The translations under genes were made by a program, and so were the position numbers. Below are positions 59,433 to 64,000 of a DNA stretch of 64,000 nt, piece by piece (the first letter of the stretch is position 1; the number at the start of each line of letters is the position of its first letter). The notes below the pieces were generated by a model that searched no databases, was not told the DNA's origin, and saw only the letters and a program-made list of their open reading frames with translations. The DNA comes from Hallerella sp963652365 (GTDB lineage: Bacteria; Fibrobacterota; Fibrobacteria; Fibrobacterales; Fibrobacteraceae): assembly GCA_963652365.1 (NCBI GenBank), contig CAVJTH010000002.1, forward strand, positions 1 through 64,000. Reading direction: 5' to 3'.

Positions 59433-60123
59433 GCTTCGGCTTTCGACGTTCTCCATCGGCGTCTTTTTCGCCGTTCTCGTGGCGGGACTTCTCGCGTTCA
59501 TCGGGTCTTGGCTCTATCACTCGGTGGAAAGTCGGCGCCTGTCGATTCGGGAATCGCACATGCAGAAGGAAATCGCGGAGTGGGAGAAGTATCGAAACTG
59601 GACGCTGGACTACTGCAAGATCTATACGGCTCTGGATGTCGTGTCGAAGGACAGGCTTTCCGAAAGCCAGAGGGCGATGCTGAGCGACGAAATCTGGATG
59701 ATCTCGCGAAACTACGGGTTCGATCCGCTCCTGATTCCCGCGATCGTCTTTCAGGAGAGTCGAGGAAACCCCCTGGCGAAAGGGCGCTTTCGGAGCGGTG
59801 CGGAATCGGGCGCGTATGGGCTGATGCAGTTGAAGCTTCCGACGGCGCAGACGATCGGGAAGCGATTCGGGATAAGGATCTCCCGGGCGGAAGACCTGAT
59901 GCGTCCCGAGGTGAGCGTTGCCGTGGGAAGCGCCTACCTGATGCGTCTAATCGGGCGCTATGGCGACTTGAAGAAGGCGATTATCGCCTACAACATGGGT
60001 CAGGGAAGCGTCGATGCGAAAATTCGGGAGCGTTCGCCGATCCCGTCTTTTTACTACGAGGAAGTTCTTGCCAAATATCGGAAATTACGGCGCCTTGTCG
60101 GAGAGCGAATCGGGGAACGGTAG
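59422..60123 (+). CDS. Membrane-anchored lytic transglycosylase (SLT, GH23)
   Basis: A 233-aa enzyme that cleaves peptidoglycan. An N-terminal membrane helix (FSIGVFFAVLVAGLLAFIGSWLY) is followed by a helical spacer and the SLT domain: the catalytic Glu in PAIVFQESRGNPLAKG, then GAYGLMQLKLPTA, VGSAYLMRLI, and AYNMGQGSV. GTG 59422 is chosen as start (GAGG 9 nt upstream); a TTG at 59407 is possible. It overlaps the upstream gene, linking wall turnover to the cluster. Confidence 0.9.
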   Translation: MKNRLRLSTFSIGVFFAVLVAGLLAFIGSWLYHSVESRRLSIRESHMQKEIAEWEKYRNWTLDYCKIYTALDVVSKDRLSESQRAMLSDEIWMISRNYGFDPLLIPAIVFQESRGNPLAKGRFRSGAESGAYGLMQLKLPTAQTIGKRFGIRISRAEDLMRPEVSVAVGSAYLMRLIGRYGDLKKAIIAYNMGQGSVDAKIRERSPIPSFYYEEVLAKYRKLRRLVGERIGER

Positions 60124-60144
60124 CGGATTTCTAGATTTTGCGAA

Positions 60145-61509
60145 ATGATTTTCCGGATTCTGCCCTTTTTGCTCATGACGGTCGCTTTCGCCGCGGAAGT
60201 GCGTTACGACTGCGAGGGCTTTGTGGAACGGGGAATTCGGAAAGACCCGATTCTCCAGGAATCCCGCTACGCGACCGAGGCCAAGAAGAATCGGATCGAC
60301 GAGATCCGGGCTTCGGCAATCCTTTCCAAGTTCGAAGTCTCCATGATGGTGGGACCCGCTCCCGGTTTAAAGGAAAGCGTCGATGACTGGGGCGATTCGG
60401 TCGATACGTGGGACTTTACCAAGATGGGGCCGTTTTTCGGTACGCAGATCAAGGCGGTCCAGCCGCTGAACTATGGGCAGTACAAGGTCGGGAAGAAGGC
60501 TGCGGAGGCGGATCTTCGGCAGCAGGCGATGAGCGTTGTCGGCAAGGAACATGAAAAGAACGTGGAATTGCAGACATACTATTACAATTACCTGTTGGCG
60601 CTCGAAATGAACCGCCTGGTCTTGGATGCGAAACGGCAGCTGGACCGTGCGGAGGAAAAGCTGGAGGAAGCGCTAGACGAGGACGCGCCGAATGTCTCGC
60701 AGACCGACCTGTTGAAGCTCAGGGCGGGGCGTCATACGCTCGACGAAGCGGAAATCGATGCGCGAAACGGGCTTCTCCGCGTGAAGCTCGCCGTGAAGTT
60801 TTCGCTCGGGCTCGATTCTTTGGAAGAGTTTGTCCCGATGGATACGGTTCTTGCGGAACGTTCGGAATACCTTCCCACCCTGGACGAGGCCCGGAGCGTT
60901 GCCGTGGAACGCCATCCGGACCTGAAACGCCTGAATGCGGGGCTCGAAGCGCGAAAGTATCAGCTGGAGCTCGCCGAGGCGAAGCTCGGTCCGCAGTTCT
61001 TTCTGATGGGGGAGTTTACCTACGTGAAGTCGTGGGCCGGCGACCGGACCGCCATCCAGAAGAACGCCTTTGCGCAGGACGCCGTGAACAAGATTTCCGG
61101 CGCGTTCGGCTTTGGCGTCCGCTACAACCTGAATGTCTGGAATAGCTGGAGTTCCTACGTGGCTGCCCGGACGGAACTTCGCGGCCTGAAGCTCAAGGAA
61201 AGCTACGCCGCGGACGGCATCCTGTTGCAGCTGGAAGAACAGTATATCCAGACGACAGGCGCACGGGAAAAGCTGCAGAGCCTGCGGGCGAGCCTGCGGG
61301 CGAGCGAAGCCATCCTGAAGAGCGCGGCGATGAAATACGACTTGGACCCGTCGAGCGCAAGCGCGCTGGTCTCGGCCTATACGGACAATCTGCAGCTGCA
61401 GAAATCCTATTATTATGCGGTGTGCAAGTACAACATCGCCTTTGCGGAACTTATCAGCCGGATGGGGGTCTCCCTTTCCGAATACCACCAACTTTATCCA
61501 GGAAAGTAA
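60145..61509 (+). CDS. TolC-family outer-membrane protein
   Basis: A 454-aa protein with signal peptide (MIFRILPFLLMTVAFAA) and the long alternating helical repeats of TolC/OEP channels: VGKKAAEADLRQQAMSVVGKEHEKNVELQTYYYNYLLALEMNRLVLDAKRQL and a second similar block near residues 355-420. It normally works with an inner-membrane pump and adaptor, but none is nearby. It begins 21 bp after the transglycosylase gene and 1 bp before the MlaC-like gene. Confidence 0.85.
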   Translation: MIFRILPFLLMTVAFAAEVRYDCEGFVERGIRKDPILQESRYATEAKKNRIDEIRASAILSKFEVSMMVGPAPGLKESVDDWGDSVDTWDFTKMGPFFGTQIKAVQPLNYGQYKVGKKAAEADLRQQAMSVVGKEHEKNVELQTYYYNYLLALEMNRLVLDAKRQLDRAEEKLEEALDEDAPNVSQTDLLKLRAGRHTLDEAEIDARNGLLRVKLAVKFSLGLDSLEEFVPMDTVLAERSEYLPTLDEARSVAVERHPDLKRLNAGLEARKYQLELAEAKLGPQFFLMGEFTYVKSWAGDRTAIQKNAFAQDAVNKISGAFGFGVRYNLNVWNSWSSYVAARTELRGLKLKESYAADGILLQLEEQYIQTTGAREKLQSLRASLRASEAILKSAAMKYDLDPSSASALVSAYTDNLQLQKSYYYAVCKYNIAFAELISRMGVSLSEYHQLYPGK

Positions 61510-61510
61510 A

Positions 61511-62092
61511 ATGAAAATCCAGATGATCGCTTCGGTTCTAGCCCTGTTCACCGCCGTCGCGCTTGCCGCGGACCCTGTGCAGGCGATTTCGAAGAACGAC
61601 AAGGAGCTGCAGACGCTTCTCCAGAAGAAGAGCCTTTCGAAGAAGGACGGGGAACGCGTCAAGAGCCTCTTGAGCGGCGTGTTCAATTTTGCGATGCTCG
61701 CGGAAAAGTCTCTCCCCAAGGAGACATGGAACGCGCTCGACAAGGCTTCCCGGGAAAGCTTTGCCGCGGAATTCCAGCGGATGGTCCGCAATTCCAGTGC
61801 GAAGCGCCTCGAAATGTATCGCACGGACAGCACCCTCTACGACGCTCCCAAGATGAAGAAGAACAATACGGAAGCGAACGTGACCGCGCATCTCTGGTAC
61901 AAGGGAAAGGAATCCGTTCTCGTGTACAAGATGACGCTTGTCGATGGCGACTGGAAGGCATGGGATCTGGTCATCGACGACCTTTCGACGGCGAGAAACT
62001 ACAAGGAACAGTTCGCGACGATCCTGCAGACGAAATCCTTTGCGGAACTGCTCGACATCGTCAAGAAAAAGGCTGACGAATCGGAAGAATGA
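61511..62092 (+). CDS. MlaC/Ttg2D-like periplasmic protein
   Basis: A 193-aa exported protein: signal peptide MKIQMIASVLALFTAVALAAD, then the MlaC (PF05494) pattern, LLSGVFNFAMLAEKSLPKETWNALDKASRESFAAEFQRMVRNSSAKRLEMY, and VYKMTLVDGDWKAWDLVIDDLSTARNYKEQFATIL. MlaC carries phospholipids between membranes. The MlaFEDB transporter is not in this window. Adjacent to the TolC-like gene (1-bp gap) and overlapping the next gene by 4 bp. Confidence 0.85.
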   Translation: MKIQMIASVLALFTAVALAADPVQAISKNDKELQTLLQKKSLSKKDGERVKSLLSGVFNFAMLAEKSLPKETWNALDKASRESFAAEFQRMVRNSSAKRLEMYRTDSTLYDAPKMKKNNTEANVTAHLWYKGKESVLVYKMTLVDGDWKAWDLVIDDLSTARNYKEQFATILQTKSFAELLDIVKKKADESEE

Positions 62093-62904
62093 TTTTCGAC
62101 GCCGTTGTCATCGCGTTTCTGGTCTTGGCGTGCGGGCTTTTGCTTTTTCCGGTGAAAGTCCGTTTTCTTTTTCGCGGCGAAAAAAAAGCCGGGGCGCTTG
62201 AAATCCGGCTTTTCCGGTGGAAAGTCTTTCGTGTCGGGGAAGATCCGGAAAATGCGGATGGCGAAGCGCAGACCGAAAAGGTTTCGGATCCGACGGTCGA
62301 ATGGGTCGAGGAAAAGAGGGCGGAACGGAATTCCGCGGAGAGGGCATCGGCGGAGGTTCGCTCCGAAAGAAACGTGCAACGGGACGAGCCTGTACGAGCA
62401 GAGACGTCTTCGCAAGAAAAGGAAAAAGGTTCCCGGAAGAAGAACGAAAAATCGGACTCGGAATTCTTGACGCTCGCTCTCGAACCGGGGTTCGACAGAA
62501 CGCTCTTGAAAGGCGCCTCCCGAATGGCGAAGGCATTTTTCCGGATCTTTCGTTGCCGCTTCGAATCGACGGTCGTCGAAGGGATTCGCCTGGATTCGTT
62601 CGCGAGCATGGGAATGGCCGGTGGCGCACTGGATTTTTTCGCCGCGACTGTCCCGCTTTTCGAAAACTGGGAGTTCCGGATGGACTGGGAAGGAACGAGA
62701 CCGCTTCGCATCGAAGGCTGCCTGGCGGCTTCGTTTTCGCTTGGCCGGATTCTGGGCTTTGTCCTCGTGTCCTTGCGCTGGGTCGCGGCGCTCGCGTGGA
62801 TTTACCTGAAGAACCGCCGTCGCCTGAAGAAGAATCCGGAAGCGTTCCGGCTTGTCCTTTGGCGGCGTCTTGTCGTTCGATTCTTGTCAACCGAAGGAGG
62901 CTAG
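62089..62904 (+). CDS. Membrane protein of unknown function (DUF2953-like layout)
   Basis: A 271-aa protein. An N-terminal hydrophobic segment (AVVIAFLVLACGLLLFPVKVRF) leads into a beta-rich stretch, then ~70 residues of low-complexity Glu/Arg/Ser linker (about 50-125), then a hydrophobic/amphipathic half with GMAGGALDFFAATVP and a second membrane segment (RILGFVLVSLRWVAALAWIYL). The pattern recalls DUF2953 proteins but is not a firm match. It overlaps the MlaC-like gene (ATGA) and abuts rsuA. Confidence 0.55.
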   Translation: MIFDAVVIAFLVLACGLLLFPVKVRFLFRGEKKAGALEIRLFRWKVFRVGEDPENADGEAQTEKVSDPTVEWVEEKRAERNSAERASAEVRSERNVQRDEPVRAETSSQEKEKGSRKKNEKSDSEFLTLALEPGFDRTLLKGASRMAKAFFRIFRCRFESTVVEGIRLDSFASMGMAGGALDFFAATVPLFENWEFRMDWEGTRPLRIEGCLAASFSLGRILGFVLVSLRWVAALAWIYLKNRRRLKKNPEAFRLVLWRRLVVRFLSTEGG

Positions 62905-63609
62905 ATGCAAAAATTGACCGTGGAAAGGCTACTTTCGCGCCTGGGATTCGGTCCACGCAAGGAGTGCCGCGCGCTGGTGCGGGCTGGGCTCGTGGAAGTG
63001 TACGGCAGGATTGTCGAAGATCCGTTCGAAGAGCTTTCCGAGCGCCCGGAAACGATTGTCGTGAACGGCGAGAGCGTTCCGACGAGGGAAGAACTCTACG
63101 TGATGATGAACAAGCCGTGCGGGCTGGAATGCAGCCACAGGCCGCGGGACCATGAATCGGTTTTCGAAATGTTCCCGGCGCGGATGATGGAAATGGGACT
63201 GCATTGCGTGGGACGACTCGATGCGGATTCGCACGGGCTCCTTCTGCTTTCGAACCAGGGACAGTTCATCCATCGGGTGGAAAGCCCGAAGAAGGGAATG
63301 CTCAAGACCTACGCGGCGAGGCTTTCCCGTCCGATTACCGATGCGCAGATGCGCCTGTTGAAGGAAGGCGTCCAGCTGAAGGGCGAAAAGAAGCCCTTTG
63401 TCGCCCGGGAACTCGAAAAGGTTTCCGAAAGGGAAGTCCGCATCTCGATTGCCGAAGGCGTGTATCACGAAGTGCGCCGGATGTTTGCCGCGGTGTCGAA
63501 CCATGTCGAGGACCTGGAACGCGTTTCGATCGGAAGCGTGAAGCTCGACCCGACGCTGGAACCGGGAAGCTGGCGGTTTCTCACCGCGGAAGAGGTCGCG
63601 AAATTCTAG
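62905..63609 (+). CDS. RsuA/RluB-family pseudouridine synthase
   Basis: A 234-aa rRNA pseudouridine synthase. An N-terminal S4 RNA-binding domain (VERLLSRLGFGPRKECRALVRAGLVEVYG) is followed by the catalytic domain with the active-site Asp in GRLDADSHGLLLLSN and the family end EGVYHEVRRMFAAVSNHVEDLERVSIGSVKL. Length fits RsuA (16S Psi516) better than RluB, but the target base is not certain. AAGGAGG precedes the ATG. Last gene of the plus-strand cluster. Confidence 0.9.
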   Translation: MQKLTVERLLSRLGFGPRKECRALVRAGLVEVYGRIVEDPFEELSERPETIVVNGESVPTREELYVMMNKPCGLECSHRPRDHESVFEMFPARMMEMGLHCVGRLDADSHGLLLLSNQGQFIHRVESPKKGMLKTYAARLSRPITDAQMRLLKEGVQLKGEKKPFVARELEKVSEREVRISIAEGVYHEVRRMFAAVSNHVEDLERVSIGSVKLDPTLEPGSWRFLTAEEVAKF

Positions 63610-63622
63610 AAAGTCCCGGGGG

Positions 63623-63958
63623 CTAGACGGTGGCGCGTTCCGGGGATGTGGCGGTGACCGTCTGGGGCTTGACGGATTGCGCGACTGCGTCCTTGACTTC
63701 GGACGAAAACTTGAACGCGATGACCGAACGCGAATCGAGATAGACGGTTTCTCCGGTTCTCGGATTGCGCGCGGGGCGCGCCTTGCGTTCCTTGCAGGCG
63801 AACGTTCCAAAGCCGCGCAGTTCGATGGTGTTTCCTTCGGCGAGAGACTCGGCGACGACATCGAAAAACTGCTCGACGACTGTGCGCACCTTGCTCTTCA
63901 CGATGCCTGTCGCGCACGTGACGTCTTGGATCAAATCTTGTTTTGTTGCGTTTGCCAC
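63623..63958 (-). CDS. HU/IHF-family DNA-binding protein
   Basis: A 111-aa nucleoid protein: ANATKQDLIQDVTCATGIVKSKVRTVVEQFFDVVAESLAEGNTIELRGFGTF, then the DNA-binding arm RKARPARNPRTGETVYLDSRSVIAFKFS. A ~15-residue Thr/Val-rich tail is extra. The start is GTG at 63958; no ribosome-binding site precedes it, and a TATATT box lies 6 nt upstream. Confidence 0.93.
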   Translation of the reverse strand: MANATKQDLIQDVTCATGIVKSKVRTVVEQFFDVVAESLAEGNTIELRGFGTFACKERKARPARNPRTGETVYLDSRSVIAFKFSSEVKDAVAQSVKPQTVTATSPERATV

Positions 63959-63964
63959 GGTTAA

Positions 63965-63970
63965 AATATA
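63965..63970 (-). promoter_or_regulatory. -10-like box 6 nt before the HU start (leaderless candidate)
   Basis: Minus-strand TATATT is followed by TTAACC and then the GTG start. Same geometry as at 19387, 19996, 46099 and 56863. Confidence 0.45.
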
Positions 63971-64000
63971 AGAAGCTTTTGGCGAAAAATCTATTTTTGG

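Noticed and set aside
1..64000. tRNA genes or CRISPR arrays
   Set aside because: Scanning for T-loop sequences and for regularly spaced short repeats gave no convincing candidate.

Overview
The window looks like a chromosomal segment from a member of the Fibrobacteraceae (Fibrobacter or the related genus Hallerella). The main clue is three secreted proteins carrying the Fibrobacter succinogenes major paralogous domain (Fib_succ_major, TIGR02145) at 45404-45940, 47144-47665 and 53859-54956. Promoters of the Bacteroidota/FCB type (TAnnTTTG) fit this. Most of the window is GC-rich housekeeping sequence. Roughly 24.5-35.7 kb is visibly AT-rich and accessory. All assignments rest on reading the translations; no database search was run.

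Layout. 1-83: the 3' end of a 5S rRNA gene and its terminator. 216-1520: rarA on the minus strand. 1685-15900: a 13-gene complex I operon, nuoB to nuoN, tightly coupled by start/stop overlaps, with no nuoA in front. 15.9-23.1 kb: ispF, an iron-sulfur flavoprotein, an Rpn/PDDEXK_2 family gene, a LysR regulator, a Nudix hydrolase, a serine hydrolase, an outer-membrane protein and a TrpB2-type tryptophan synthase. 23.2-27.1 kb: a minus-strand LlaJI-type restriction-modification operon (C5 methyltransferase, McrB-like NTPase, LlaJI-family endonuclease). 27.1-35.7 kb: a mosaic island. Two neighbouring cassettes share a 41-bp leader and an 871-bp tail but carry different cargo. One holds a small protein and a membrane protein. 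The other holds an XRE regulator, an ImmA/IrrE protease, a Cys-rich protein, a PD-(D/E)XK-like nuclease and a DUF4417 protein. An IS30 remnant lies between them.

35.7-41.1 kb: a phosphate regulon, with a minus-strand porin-pstC-pstA-pstB-phoU run divergent from pstS and candidate Pho-box repeats between them. 41.1-55 kb: azlCD, tag, exonuclease III, an AspT/YidE-type exchanger, two Fib_succ lipoproteins around a LysR gene, a split ThrE exporter, a flavodoxin-cystatin lipoprotein, a RibD_C reductase, an MFS exporter, dapB, hemB and a third Fib_succ protein. 55-64 kb: serC, a degenerate HD protein, then a seven-gene plus-strand envelope cluster (GH57-like pseudoenzyme, STAS/coiled-coil membrane protein, lytic transglycosylase, TolC-like protein, MlaC-like protein, membrane protein, RsuA-type pseudouridine synthase), and an HU gene on the minus strand.

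The most interesting signals are the leader/tail cassette architecture with its five-gene cargo, domain fusions (NuoE with an FnIII-like tail; flavodoxin with a cystatin-like domain), a GH57 homologue that has lost its catalytic residues, and five genes whose -10 box lies exactly 6 nt before the start codon, implying leaderless mRNAs.
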